The notes: generated by a model from the sequence alone, not told the origin. DNA of 64,000 nucleotides from Prorocentrum cordatum (GCA_963575745.1 CAUYUJ010000863.1:1-64000); one strand, 5' to 3'. Positions 9,519 through 22,099 are shown, counted from the stretch's first letter. Numbers and translations: made by a program.

Positions 9519-10177
9519 ACACGTAAGAGTGACCCTTGGCCAGAATGACCTTTAGTGTTGGCCCTGATGGGGTCGGAGAGATTTTCTTGAGGAGTGCGCT
9601 CGGCCTCGCGTCGGCGCACGCTGCGCCGGTCTGCGATCGCATCTGAGCGCGGTTGATTCAGGGTGCTCCCCTCGCAATCGATCGCAACGCATGCACGGTG
9701 TATTCTGCCGCGTGCTTCGTTTGGCGAGGGGGGGCCCAGTCGAGCGGGCGACGTACTCTCCGCTTTGGGACCAGTCTCAAACCGTCCTGGAATAACTTTG
9801 ACTAACTTTGACTACCTTTACAACTCAATTCTTCACAATTGAAAATTATTTGCGGCCGCGGGTGGGCCAAGTTTCGGCCTTGACGCCGGACCCGGTCAGA
9901 CGTCATCGCGATGCGGCCCGACAGTTCCAGAACATTCCGCGGTGGCGCCCGATTACGTCTGGCTTTGCAGAGCCCTCGGGCGGGTGTTCTGGGGCGCCTG
10001 GAACGAATTGGCGGAAGTCCGCAATTGCCTGCAAGCGCTAGGGATCTATCGAAGCGCGCCCCACCGATCGCTGATGCAATCCGACGGCCTCGGCTTGCGC
10101 GGTTGCTCCAGGCCCCCGCGGGCCCCCCTAAGGCCGCGCACCACAGGGCACTCTTGCCTAGGGTCACTCTTACGTGT
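9519..10177. mobile_element. Foldback element F12, copy 1 (659 bp)
   Basis: Terminal inverted repeat ACACGTAAGAGTGACCC at both ends (9,519 and, inverted, 10,177). The right end is strongly similar to the element at 59,658-59,829. It lies inside LINE-2 between the endonuclease remnant and the RT linker, so it is probably an insertion. No transposase is recognised inside. Confidence 0.6.
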
Positions 10178-10209
10178 CGCCGAGCTATTGACCAGTTGCC
10201 CCCGAAACA

Positions 10210-10705
10210 GTTTACCCTGGTCTGCCCGTCCTTCTGTCGAGGTTCGAGCTATGCGAGCCCGAGGTCTCAGGAAGCTCTCGTTGAGGTTGTCGCTGAACTT
10301 GAAGTCGCTGGGGGTGATGAAGAGCCTCTAAAGTGGGGGCGCCGCTGCCCATTGGCTGCGCTCCTGCCGGCAGGCGTGCATCTTCTGGCGCTCTGGGGCC
10401 TTCAGGTCGTAGGTGGGGATGCTGCAGATTCTCACCTCGCACTTCTGCGACGCATTCCTGATCTTGCTGAGCTGGATGCGGCCTCTGACGATGATGGGGC
10501 GGGCAATGACGGGGGCCGCCTCGGGCTTCTCAGGTCGCGGTCGGCGAACTCGTGGACCAAAACCGCCGCCCCGCCCGCGCCCGTGGCGCCCGTGCCGCTG
10601 AAGCAGACCGTACAGTTGTACGTGGAGCGGGCTGATCAGGTTCTGTAGGGCCGTGCCGTCTCCGTGCGCCTCTTGCAACTCGATGGGCGCTTTCTGTGTC
10701 ATCAA
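10210..10705 (-). pseudogene. LINE-2: APE-type endonuclease remnant
   Basis: Minus-strand reading gives RGRIQLSKIRNASQKCEVRI followed by CSIPTYDLKAPERQKM, then after a frameshift SDFKF at 10,294-10,308. The last matches the position of the GDFN-like catalytic motif of LINE apurinic endonucleases, with G and N replaced. The rest of the domain is lost at element F12. Calling this an endonuclease relies on the surrounding LINE order as much as on the motif. Confidence 0.55.
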
Positions 10706-10729
10706 GTTCTAAAAGCTTAGACATTTTCT

Positions 10730-11225
10730 GGCTAAACTTGGCGATGTCCCTGAGGAGGCCTCGCGCGCTCCAGGAGACGATGCGGCAGACCGCGGTGCCC
10801 CCTGTGCTCAGCCACGGGGTTCAGCGTGCACTGGGAGGGCGACTGGTTGGAGGTGCCCGCCGCGCGGAAGAGCGCCCTGGACTTCTCCATGATGTCCGTC
10901 GCCTTGAGATTGAGCGGCTCGCTGGTGGCGGCGGGGCTCCAGGAGAGCTGAAAAGGTTGGTCACGTCCACGAGGCTGGACTTATGCAACCGGTGTGGGGC
11001 CGCAGAGGACGTTCCCCGTCGTGCGCTGCATCCACCGGTCTCCCGCCTCGTGCATCTGGCAGGGGCCCATGAGCTTCTTTGTCTCGACCTCCTGCCTGAT
11101 CGCCTTCTGATTCTTGTCGGGATTGATGTAGAGCTTCTCGCAGGAGCCATCGACCACCTTGGTGCTAAAATCCCTGCTCTGCCCTCTCTGGACCTGAGAG
11201 ATCGCGACCCACCGCCGCTTTACTG
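10730..11225 (-). pseudogene. LINE-2: N-terminal region, downstream piece
   Basis: Minus frame from 11,225 reads RRWVAISQVQRGQSRDF, then EKLYINPDKNQKAIRQEVET and KKLM. After a frameshift it reads EPLNLKATDIMEKSRALFRA. This corresponds to the segment just upstream of the endonuclease in dinoflagellate LINE polyproteins. Its own upstream part is not next to it but 7.5 kb away, at 18,690-19,030, on the far side of the giant inverted repeat. Confidence 0.6.
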
Positions 11226-11739
11226 TGGAAATTTTTTCCCACCCCTCTTCCTCCGGAGCCCGGGGGTCCCCCCCCCTCCGAAAATCCCCCCCTGCTGGAA
11301 CCCCACCTCCCCCCCTTCCCCCTGGCAACCCCCCCCCCCCCCTTCCGGAAAAGCAGCGGGGGGGGGTCACTACCGGTTCGAACCCCCCACCCCCCCCTCT
11401 CCGGAAAACCGGTGGGGGTCACTACCGGTTCGAACCCCTCCCCCCCTCTCCAACCCAAGAAAACCAGAGAGGGGTCACTACCGGTTCGGACCCCTCCCCC
11501 ACACCCCCCTCCTCGAAAACCCGGGGGGGGTCACTACCGGTTCGAGCCTCCCCCCTCGAAAACCGGGGGGGGTCACTACCGGTTCGAAACTCTCCCCACC
11601 ATTGTCCCACCACGGTCCCACTCTCCCCACTTTCCCCACGGTCCCCACCACTGTCCCACTGTCCCCACTGTTCCCACCACTGTCAAGCCAGTCTCAACGC
11701 ATTCGGGTGCTTCATAGAGATTCGGGTGCTTCATAGCGA

Positions 11740-12310
11740 TCCTCCTCCTGCTCCTGCTTCTCCTCCTCCTCCTCCTCCTCCTCCTCCTCCTCCTCCTTTC
11801 TCCTCCTCCTCCTCCTCCTCCTTCTCCTCTTCCTCCTCCTCCATCTCCTCCTCCTCTTCTTCCTCCTCCTCCTACCAGGCGGGGTAGGGGGGGCGGAAGT
11901 GAGAGGAACGAGGAGGGGGAGGGACGAGGGAAGCGGGAGGAGGTAGGATCGCGGAGGGAGGAGGTAGGATCGCGGAGGGAGGAGGAGGAGGAGGAGGAGG
12001 AGGAGGAGGAGGAGGAGGAGGAGGAGGAGGAGGAGGAGGAGGAGGAGGGAAGTAGATAGACGGGGACGGCGAGGAGGGAGGGAATTGGGAGGATGGCGGA
12101 GGGCGGGAGGGACAGGAGGGAGGGAGGGAGGGAGGGATGGAACGAGGGAGGGGGGGAGCGAGGGAGGAGGAGCAGGAGGAGGGAGTAGGAGGGGCAGGAG
12201 CAGGAGGAGGAGGCGGAGGAGGAGGCAAGGGAGAGGGAAACAGGGTTGGAGGAAGAGGAGGAGGATGAGGAGGAGGAGAGGAGGATGATGATGCGGAGGA
12301 GGAGTCCTGC
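11740..12310. repeat. CTC then GAG tracts within left arm
   Basis: A pyrimidine tract (11,740-11,875) switches strand at GCGGGGTAGGGGGGGCGGA and becomes a purine tract with a pure (GAG)n core at about 11,980-12,050. The switch itself can fold into a hairpin. Confidence 0.95.
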
Positions 12311-12654
12311 TACTGCTGCTGCTGCTGCTGCTTCTCCTCTTTCTCCTCCTCCTCCTGCTCTTTGCTCCTGCTCCTGCTGCGCTTCCTCTTGGTCCTCCTG
12401 CCCCCCTGCTCCTCCCCCTCCTCCTCCGCCTCTTCCTCCTGCTCCTCATCCCTCCTCCTCGTCCTCGTCCTCCTCCCTCCTCCTCCTCCTCGTATTCCTC
12501 CGGCTTCTCCTGCTCCTGATGCTGCTCATCCTGCTCCTTCTCCTGGTCCTGATCCTGCTCCTGTTGCTGCTGCTCGCATGCCCTGCTCACGTCTGTTGGA
12601 GGTTTCGTGCGTCGGGAGGTTTGGGGTATTGGGGAGCTGGTGCTTGGAAAACTC

Positions 12655-13535
12655 GTGCGTCGACCCCTCATGCTGGGGCTCTGGTCCCTCGTGCGTTGAC
12701 CACTCGTACTAAGGCTTCGGCCCCTCTTACCTCATGCGTTGACCTCTCATGTCATGCTGGGAGTTTGACCCCTCATGCGTCGACCTATCATGCTGGGGCT
12801 TTGGCGCCTCATGCGTCGACCCATCATGCTGGGGCTCTGGCCCCTCTTACCTCATGCGTTGGCCCCTCATGCTGGGGTTCGTACCCCTCATGCGTTGACC
12901 CCTCATGCTGGGACTTTGGCCCTTCATGCGTCGACCCCTCATGCTGAGGCTTCGGCCCCTACTACCCCGTGCCTTGACCCCTCGTGCTGGGGGTTATACC
13001 CCTCATGGGTTGACCCCTCATGCTGGGGCTTGTACACTTTGGTTCCGCTTACCTCATGGGTTGACCCCTCATGCTGGAGCTTGCACCCATCATGCGTCGA
13101 CCCGTCATGCTGGGGCTTTGTCGCCTCCTGAGTCGACCCCTCGTGCTTGGGCTTTGGACCCTCTTGCCTCATGCGTTGACCCCTCATGCTGGGGTTTGTA
13201 CCCCTCATGCGTCGAACCCTCATGCTGGGGCTTTGGCCCCTCATGCGTTGACCCCTCATGCTGGCGCCTGTGTCCCGCTTAGCTCATGCGCTGACCCTCA
13301 TGATGGGGCTTGTCCCCCTCATGCGTCGACCCCTCATGCTGGGGCGTTTGCCCCTCATGGGTTGACCCCTCATGCTGGCGCCTTGGTCCCGCTTAGCTCA
13401 TGCGTTGACCCTCATGCTGGGGCTTGTACCGCTCATGCGTTGACCCCTCATGCTGGGGCTTTGGCCCCTCATGCGTCGACCCCTCATGCTGGCGCCTTGG
13501 TCCCGCTCAGCTCATGGGTTGACCCCTCATGCTAG
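12655..13535. repeat. ~37-bp minisatellite, left copy
   Basis: About 24 degenerate units of CCCCTCATGCTGGGGCTTTG followed by GCCCCTCATGCGTTGA. The mirror copy is at 16,015-17,195. Confidence 0.95.
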
Positions 13536-13540
13536 GTGCG

Positions 13541-14690
<1,150 letters not shown>

Positions 14691-15085
14691 GTTGGGCCAA
14701 GATGCCCGAGCACGCCGGCAACCCAGGGTTGCAGGAGTGCTCGGGCCATCCTGGGCGACCCGACATCTCCGCGAGGGAGGCCCGAGCACCCCGGCAACCC
14801 AGGGTTGCAGGTGTGCGCGAGCATGTTGGGCCAAGATGCCCGCGCACACCTGCAACCCAGGGTTGCAGGGGTGCTCGGGCCATCCTGGGCGACCCGACAT
14901 CTCCGCCCACCGCGTCTTCGGGATCGCGAGGGAGGCCCGAGCACCCCGGCAACCCAGGGTTGCAGGTGTGCGCGGGCATGTTGGGCCAAGATGCCCGCGC
15001 ACACCTGCAACCCAGGGTTGCAGGGGTGCGCGGGCATGTTGGGCCGACATGCCTGGACATCCCGGCAAATCCGGTGGCCAGGCAG
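14691..15085. repeat. Spacer: CAACCCAGGGTTGCAGG palindromic repeats
   Basis: Repeated imperfect palindromes GGCAACCCAGGGTTGCAGG and GTTGGGCCAAGATGCCCG in alternating orientation, able to form many small hairpins. Confidence 0.9.
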
Positions 15086-15775
15086 GCCCAGCACCCCGGC
15101 AACCCGGGGTTGCAGGGAAGGCCTCCCTCGGCGAGGGCCCGGCCCCCCTTCCCGGCAAATCCCGGGGCGGGCCCTCCCGGGCTTCCCGGCAACCCGGGGT
15201 TGCAGGGAAGGCCTCCCTCAGGAGGGCCCGGCCCCCCTGAGCGCCCGGCAAATCCCGGGGCGGGCCCCCCTCCCGGCAAATCCCGGGGCGGGCCATCCCG
15301 AGCATCCCGGCAACCCCGGGTTGCAGGGAAGGCCTCCCTCGGGAGGGCTCGGCCCCCCTGCAGGGCTTCCCGGCAAATCCCGGGGCGGGCCCCCCCTGAG
15401 CTTCCCGACAACCCGGGGTTGCAGGGAAGGCAGGGCCCGGCCCAGCTGGGCTTCCCGGGAAATCCCGGGGCGGGCCCCCCCGGGCTTCCCGGCAAATCCC
15501 GGGGCGGGCCCCCCCGGGCTTCCCGGCAAATCCTGGGGCGGGGCCCCCCGGGCTTCCCGGCAAATCCCGGGGCGGGCCCCCCCAGGCTTCCCGGCAAATC
15601 CTGGGGCGGGCCCCCCTGGGCTTCCCGGCAAATCCCGGGGCGGGCCCCCCTGGGCTTCCCGGCAAATCGAGGCGGGCCTCCCCTGAGCCCGGCAAATCCC
15701 GGGGCGGGCTCTCCCGGGTTTCCCGGCAAATCCCGGGGCGGGCACCCCCTGAGCTTCCCGGCAAATCCCGAGGGA
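15086..15775. repeat. Spacer: ~30-bp CCCGGCAAATCCCGGGGC array
   Basis: About 20 units of CTTCCCGGCAAATCCCGGGG plus a CGGGCCCCCC-type linker, each with a CCCGG/CCGGG dyad. Confidence 0.95.
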
Positions 15776-15974
15776 AATACGAGGAGGAGGAGGAGGAGGA
15801 GGAGGAGGAGGAGGAGGAGGAGGAGGAGGAGGAGGAGGAGAGGAGGAGGAGGAAGAGAAAAAAGGCGATGGGGAGCAGCAGCAGCAGCAGGAGGAGATGG
15901 AGAGGGAAGGGGCAGGATCAGAAGCAGGAGGAAGAGGAGCAGGAGCAGGAGGAGGAGGAGGAGGATCGGTGCCA

Positions 15975-16011
<37 letters not shown>

Positions 16012-16014
16012 GGG
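15776..16014. repeat. Spacer: GAG, CAG and GAC trinucleotide tracts
   Basis: (GGA)n at 15,780-15,855, a short CAG run near 15,880 and (GAC)n near 15,980-16,010. Confidence 0.95.
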
Positions 16015-17195
16015 GCGAAGCTCCAGCATGAGGGATCAACGCATGGGGGGTAAAACCCCAGCATGAGGGGTCGACGCATGAGGGGCCAAAGCCCCAGCAT
16101 GAGGGGTCAACGCATGAGGGGGACAAGCCCCAGCAAGAGGGGTCAACGCACCAGGTAAGAGGGGCCGAAGCCCCAGCATGAGGGGTCGACGCATGAGGGG
16201 TCAAAGTCCCAGCATGAGTGGTCAACGCATGAGGGGTACAAGCCCCAGCGTGAGGGGTCAACCCATGAGCTGAGCGGGACCAAGGCGCCAGCATGAGGGG
16301 TCGACGTTGAGGGGCAAAAGCCCCAGCATGAGGGGTCGACGCGTGAGGGGCCAAAGCCCCAGCATGAGGGGTATACGCATGAGGGGTACAAGCCCCAGCA
16401 TGAGGGGTCGACGCATGAGCTAAGCGGGACCAAGGCGCCAGCATGAGGGGTCAATCCATGAGGGGCAAAAGCCCCAGCATGAGGGGTCGACGCATGAGGG
16501 GTACAAGCCCCAGCATGAGGGGTCAACGCATGAGCTAAGCGGGACAAAGGCGCCAGCATGAGGGGTCAACGCATGAGGGGCCAAAGCCCCAGCATGAGGG
16601 TTCGACGCATGCGGGGTACAAGCCCCAGCATGAGGGGTCAACGCATGAGGCAAGAGGGCCCAAAGCCCAAGCACGAGGGGTCGAGTCATGAGGCGACAAA
16701 GACCCAGCATGAGGGGTCGACGCATGATGGGTGCAAGCTCTAGCATGAGGGGTCAACCCATGAGGTAAGCGGAACCAAAGCCCCAGCATGAGGGGTCGAC
16801 GCACGAGGTGTACAAGCCCCATCATGAGGGGTCAACCCATGAGGGGTATAACCCCCAGCACGAGGGGTCAAGGCACGGGGTACTAGGGATCGAAGCCTCA
16901 GCATGAGGGGTCGACGCATGAAGGGCCAAAGCTCCAGCATGAGGGGTCAACGCATGAGGGGTACGAGCCCCAGCATGAGGGGCCAACGCATGAGGTAAGA
17001 TGGGCCAGAGCCCCTGCATGAGGGGTCAACGCATGAGGCGCCAAAGCCCCAGCATGATAGGTCGACGCATGCGGGGTCAAACTCCCAGCATGACATGAGA
17101 GGTCAACGCATGAGGTAAGATGGGTCGAAGCCCTAGTATGAGTGGTCAACGCATGAGGGGCAAAAGCCCCAGCACGAGGGGTCGACGCACGAGTT
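16015..17195. repeat. ~37-bp minisatellite, right copy
   Basis: Inverted counterpart of 12,655-13,535, about 300 bp longer, with the order of variant monomers recognisably preserved. Confidence 0.95.
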
Positions 17196-18690
17196 TTCAA
17201 CGCACCAACTCCCCAATACCACAAACCTCCCAACACACGAAACCTCCAACAGACGTGAACAGGGCATGCGAACAGCAGCAGCAGCAACAGGAGCAGGATC
17301 GGGACCAGGAGAAGGAGCAGGAGCAGCAGCATCAGGAGCAGGAGAAGCGGGAGGAATACGAGGATGAGGAGGGAGGAGGACGAGTACGAGGAGGAGGAGG
17401 GAGGAGGAGCAGGAGGAAGAGGAGGAGGAGGGGGAGGAGCAGGGGGGCAGGAGTAGGAGGAGGCGCAGCAGGAGCAGGAGCAAAGAGCAGGAGGATGAGG
17501 AGGAGGAGGAGGAGAAAGAGGAGAAGCAGCAGCAGCAGCAGCAGTAGCAGGACTCCTCCTCCTCATCATCATCCTCCTCTCCTCCTCCTCATCCTCATCC
17601 TCCTCCAACCCTTTTTCCCTCTCCCTTGCCTCCTCCTCCGCCTCCTCCTCCTCCTCCTGTTCCTGCCCCTCCTACTCCCTCCTCCTGCTCCTCCTCCCTT
17701 GCTCCCCCCTCCCTCGCTCGCTCCATCCCTCCCTCCTCCTCCTCCTCCTCCTCTCCTCCTCCTCCTCATCCTCCTCCTGCCTCCGCGATCCTACCTCCTC
17801 CCGCTTCCCTCGTCCCTTCCCCTCCTCCTTCTCTCACTTCCGCCCCCCCCCCTACCCCGCCTGGTAGGAGGAGGAGGAGGAGGAAGAGGAGGAGATGGAG
17901 GAGGAGGAAGAGGAGAAGGAGGAGGAGGAGGAAGAGAAAGAGGAAGCGGAGGAGGAGGAGGAGGATGAGGAGGAGGAGCAGGAGCAGGAGGAGGATCGCT
18001 ATGAAGCACCCGAATCTCTATGAAGCACCCGAATGTGTTGAGACTGGCTTTTCCCACTGTCCCCACCGCTGTCCCACTGTGCTGTCCCACCGTCCCCACT
18101 GTACCCATCACTGTCCCACTGTCCCCACTGTCCCCACCACTTTCCCCTCTGTACTACTGTCCCACCACTGTCCTCACCATCGCCTTCACCACTGTCCCCA
18201 CCACCACCGTCCCACTACTGTCCCTCTGTCCCCACCACTGTCCCGCTGTCCCTTTACAACTGTCCCCACCACCACCGTCCCCACCACTGTCCGCACTATT
18301 GTCCCGCTGTCCCCGCACCACTGTCCCCACCACCACCGTGCCCACCACCGTCCCATCATCCCCACCATTGTCCAAATGTCCCGAGGAGCGGGAATCGTTT
18401 GCCGGCGGCGAGGGGGGGGTTGGGGGGGGGGGGATTCGAACCGGTAGTGAACCCCCCCCGTTTTCAAGGGGGGGGAGAGGGGGGGAGGGGCTCGAACCAG
18501 TAGTGACCCCCCCCGGTTTTCGAGGAGGGGGGGGGGGAAATGCTACTGACCCCCCCCCGCTTTTCATGAAGGACTGGGGAGGGGGGGGGGAGGGGTTCGA
18601 ACCGATAGTGACCCCCCCCCGGTTTTCGAGGGGGGGGGAGGGGGGACGGGTTAGGAACCCCCAGTGACCCCCCCTGGTTTTCCGCCAGCA
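16015..18690. repeat. Giant inverted repeat, right arm
   Basis: Reverse-complement counterpart of 11,235-13,540. A ~37-bp array (16,015-17,195) is followed by a unique stretch matching the left arm closely over about 90 bases around CAACAGACGTGAACAGGGCA. Then come the CAG run (17,520-17,550), CTC/GAG tracts, CTATGAAGCACCCGAAT, GTCCCCAC units (18,050-18,380) and TTCGAACCGGTAGTGA units (18,430-18,690). The array and the GTCCCC block are longer than on the left, so the arms have evolved separately. Confidence 0.9.
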
Positions 18691-19030
18691 GCGGTAGAAC
18701 ACGCTCTTTCGTACCTTGAGATGGCTGGCGAGCACCGGCGCACGAACCCACTCGTCAGCAGCTCCAGGGACGTAGATGTGGAAGCGTTTCGAGAGCTCTT
18801 CCTCGCTGCTCTTGATGTGTTGCTGATCCACTTGGGCAGCAGCCAGCCAGGGGCCCAGGGCAACCGTGAGGTCCGCGGGGGTGGAGGGCTTGGTACAGTT
18901 GGCCAGAAAGAGCTGCGGATCTGGCCGCTTCCTTGAAGGACTCCGACCGCCTCCGCCGCGCAGAGGCTCTCGCACTCCAATTGCAGCAACATCACGACTA
19001 GCGCCAGGCGCCGCAGTCTGCACAGCGAAA
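18690..19030 (-). pseudogene. LINE-2: N-terminal region, upstream piece
   Basis: Minus frame reads LFLANCTKPSTPADLTVALG, PWLAAAQVDQQHIKSSEEEL, SKRFHIYVPGAADEWVRAPV and LASHLKVRKSVF before running into inverted-repeat sequence. This fits directly upstream of the piece that begins at 11,225. At the junction the minus strand has CTCAAG/GTACGA on this side and TTTCCACAG (then TAAAG) on the other. So either an inserted block or a very large intron-like unit separates the two pieces. Confidence 0.55.
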
Positions 19031-19194
19031 GTCTGTTAGCAAATTCTGCTCCTCCAGGAGCTCACTGAAAGGTCGGGCTGAAAAACTGTCGGGTGCAAAC
19101 ACCCTGGCACTGTCGAGGGCTAGCGGTATGCGATCTTGCCAGTGCGGGCTCAGCCCGCCAAGCATCGGTCTCGAGCCAAAACGGCTACAGGAGG

Positions 19195-19630
19195 AAGAGG
19201 ATGAGGAGGATGAGGAGGAGGAGCAGGAGGAGTTCCTCTTCTTCTTCTTCTTCTTCTTCTGCTGAAGGTGCAACGGTCCAGCGCAGTGTAATTCCGAGCC
19301 GATCGAAGCGCATGTTCTGGCGCAGGGAGCTCGCGGAGAGGCAGCAGCGGCACGATCGGCAGAGGAAGAGGAGGAGGCGGAGGAGGCGGAGGAGGAGGCG
19401 GAGGAGGAGGAACAGGAGGAGGAGGAGGAGGAGGAGACGGAGCAGGAGCAGGAGGAGGAGGAGGAGGATGAGGAGGAGGAGGAGGAGGAGGAGACGGAGG
19501 AGGAGGAGGAGAGTGGAGGGGAGGACGGAGGAGGAGACGGAGGAGGAGGAGGAGAGGAGGAGGAGACGGAGGAGGAGAGGAGAGGAGGAGGAGGAGGAGG
19601 AGGAGGAGGAGGAGGAGGAGGACTCCCAAT
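19195..19630. repeat. GAG-rich purine tract
   Basis: Degenerate GAG/GGA units with CTTCTT interruption near 19,240; pure near 19,580-19,620. Confidence 0.95.
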
Positions 19631-19787
19631 GAGGGCCGCTGGGGGCGGCCGTACTCCAGGCAGTCCAGAGCCGGATCGGGGGCGAGGTGGGCGAGGCCCA
19701 GCGGGTGCAGGAGATGCCACCCCTGACAGCACAGCGGGGGCCAGTCCACGGGAGACCTTCCACAAGAAACCGAACCCTGAGACCCAG

Positions 19788-19931
19788 CAGGGCTGAACCC
19801 AAACGATGTTTTTCGTTTTCGTTCTGTTTTCGTTTTCCCTCGCTCTGTCTTCAATCCGCCTTTAACGCAAAACGAACTCGAAACAAAAACGGCCCACGAA
19901 ATCGCCAAAACACCGTTCAGGCCCACCCCTT
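19788..19931. mobile_element. Foldback element F2, copy 2 (TSD AGACCCAG)
   Basis: Left end CAGGGCTGAACCCAAACGAT is close to copy 1; the right end is a weaker inverted match. An 8-bp direct repeat AGACCCAG flanks it (19,780-19,787 and 19,932-19,939). Confidence 0.65.
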
Positions 19932-19939
19932 AGACCCAG

Positions 19940-20344
19940 GACGTCCATCGATTCTTGGTGTGGGAGCGTCACGCTGCCATCGAACACCAAGAAGCCCAGG
20001 GCACCCTCGGGGCAGGCAGGGTGTTTCTTGGCATGGGTCTCCACTGTAGAGTGTAGAACACCAAAGCCCACAACTACTGTACCTCTCTTGGCCATTGCCG
20101 CTGGCAGCGGTGGAGGAGGAGGAGGAGGAGGAGGAGGAGGCGGAGGAGGAGGAGGAGGAGGAGGAGGAGGAGGAGGGCACCCTCTGGGACCGACAGGGCA
20201 GAGCCGAGGTGCTGGGCAACGGGCAGGAGAAGGCGCTGGGCGGGCCGTGCCGCTGCAAGTGCGGAGGCCCATCGCGCCCGAGGCGGCCGCCTCCGCCCGC
20301 CACGCGCGGCCGAGTGCAGAGGAGGCGCAGGACCTCCTCGTATA
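19940..20344. other. No recognisable gene; contains GAG tract
   Basis: GC-rich sequence with a (GGA)n tract at about 20,112-20,176. No confident coding call. Confidence 0.4.
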
Positions 20345-20350
20345 GAATCT

Positions 20351-20505
20351 TAGGGGGCCACATGCGAACCCTGCCCCTACCCCCCACGATTTCTGAGGGG
20401 GAGGGGGGGGGGTCACTCCGCTCGGGAGCTCCCGAGCAAAGTGCCCCCCCCCCCTCCCCCTCAGAAATCGTGGGGGGTAGGGGCAGGGTTCGCATGTGCC
20501 CACCT
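20351..20505. mobile_element. Foldback element F8 (TSD GAATCT)
   Basis: Nearly perfect palindrome with arms of about 75 bp. Left arm starts TAGGGGGCCACATGCG and carries CCCCCACGATTTCTGAGGGG; the centre is GCTCGGGAGCTCCCGAGC (20,420-20,437). A 6-bp target-site duplication GAATCT lies at 20,345-20,350 and 20,506-20,511. No coding content. Confidence 0.9.
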
Positions 20506-20511
20506 GAATCT

Positions 20512-20690
20512 GTCGCCGCGCCGTTCGTTATCGACGTGCCCAAGTAGACGAAGCTGGCACCGCCGCAAAAAACCAACGGCAAGCCTTGCGTCCGAGGCGG
20601 AGTCTGCACGGGTGGCCGAGGCGCCCTCCCCGAGACGTAAGGCCACGCGTCCGAGCCAACGGCGCGGCGACATCGGAGAGGCAAAGGGCA
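20512..20690 (-). pseudogene. Possible reverse-transcriptase fragment (LINE-6)
   Basis: Minus strand reads RTQGLPLVFCGGASFVYLGT then SITNGAATDSG, resembling the FKYLG(S) region of LINE reverse transcriptases just before element F8. Too short for certainty. Confidence 0.3.
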
Positions 20691-20699
20691 GGAGCTGGC

Positions 20700-21630
20700 G
20701 TTTGCGCGAGCCCGTGCAGGATCAGGTGCAGAGCCTCACTGAGAACGAGGCCGCGGGGCTCGAGCACCACGCGGGGCTCGGCGAGGAGGAGACCCAGCAA
20801 GTGCAGGACCCCTATCACGAACGATGCCGCGGTGATGCGAGCATATGTTTCGCCTGGCGTCTCCGGTTACCCTCTGGCAGCGGTGGCAACGAATTCTCCA
20901 TATCTCCATTGGTCTGAACGAGCCACGCGTCGGAATCCAGACACCCTGGTACCCAACACATCGACAGCAGAGGCGGCCTTGCTCTACTTCCGCCGGCTTC
21001 CGCAGCCTCTTCTGCCGCCTTCCGCCCTTCCGCTAGCCCTCACCGTTGCTGACCTTCTCGGCTCCTCGAAGGCCAGGTCCTTTCTGGAACGCCCCACGTG
21101 TTGGTCCTGCTCCACCTCTTCTTCGGTGCTCCGTGCTCTCGACCCCCTTCCCCAAGACCGGCCCTTCGCCCCGGGTCAGCCTTGACGCTCTCGCGCCCCA
21201 ATGAGGGCGGAAATGGCGACAGACCTCCCGGCATGATGTCTGTTCACGACGCGAGGAGGATCGGGATCCTCCTCGGTGACTCGGTGGTGCAGACGACCTC
21301 GCGTCGAATCGCCGATGCCTCGAGCCCACCCCCCGCGACCTGGGGTCGGAGGGCGAGCAAAAACCGAGAGGCAAACAGAGAGAAGGAAGACGGATGATCA
21401 TCAATCGGATGCTGGGTCCTCCCACAGCTCCTCCTGATGCGCCGATGCGCTGGCGGCGAAAGAGTCGTACAGATGCCGCCCGGGGGGGGTGATCAAACTA
21501 ATGCCAAGTGACTCCTGGAGCACCGCTCCAGGCGCCACCGGCAGGTATCTGTATGCGGTCTGCAACAGGTGGCACGCGCAACCGACAAGAGACAAGGGGA
21601 GGAGGGGAGGAGAAGCGGAGGAGGCCTCAT
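20700..21630. other. No recognised gene
   Basis: Moderately open plus frame around 20,780-21,185 without a recognised domain. Short purine and CTC tracts follow from 21,595. Confidence 0.35.
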
Positions 21631-21919
21631 AAAAACGAAGAAGACTCCTCCTCCTCCTCCTCCTCCTTCTTCTCCTCATCCTTCTCGAGAGGAGGGGCCG
21701 TGACGGAGGCGTCTTCGGTCGGTCCCTGCCAGGCTCGCCTGTCTGGCCCCTCGCTTCGCTCGCTCGGTCCCGGTCCGTGCTTCGCGCGCTCGTTCGGTCC
21801 CCTCGTCGGCGTCTTGCAGGGCAGTCGAGCCTGGACGTTGGCCCACATACGAGTCAGAGAGTACATGAACCTGGCGCGGTCTAAATCAGGGAAACGCTTC
21901 CCAAGCAGCACTGCTTTCA

Positions 21920-22095
21920 ACTGCTTGACATTGCTTGGCATTGCCATGCTCTTCTTGGCGTTGCAGAGTCTTTCATTGCTTGGCGCTGCTTGCCATTGCT
22001 TGTCATTGCTTGGCCTCGCTTGGCCTTGCTTGTTGTTCCGTTGCATTGCTTGGCCTTGCTGGGCATTGTTGGCATTGCTCGGCTGTGCTCGGCAG
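21920..22095. repeat. TTGCTTGGC degenerate tandem repeat
   Basis: Units of about 12 bases (CATTGCTTGGCC type), followed from 22,100 by a short inverted complement GCAAAGCAGCGTGGCCAAGC, which gives a weak stem. Confidence 0.8.
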
Positions 22096-22099
22096 AGGA

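Larger units (their letters stand above)
11235..13540. repeat. Giant inverted repeat, left arm
   Basis: Order of blocks: units containing TCACTACCGGTTCGAACCCC (11,340-11,590); GTCCCCAC units; ATTCGGGTGCTTCATAG (11,700-11,740); CTC and GAG tracts; a CTG run at 12,310-12,345; a unique stretch with CACGTCTGTTGGAGGTTTCG; then a ~37-bp array of CTCATGCTGGGGC type (12,655-13,535). The right arm (16,015-18,690) has the same blocks inverted and in the same relative order, including variant monomers such as CTCTCATGTCATGCTGGGAG. The GTCCCCAC block is the exception: it has the same orientation in both arms. Confidence 0.9.

Noticed and set aside
11340-11600. tRNA genes suggested by GGTTCGAACC
   Set aside because: No acceptor stem, anticodon arm or A-box can be folded around any unit.
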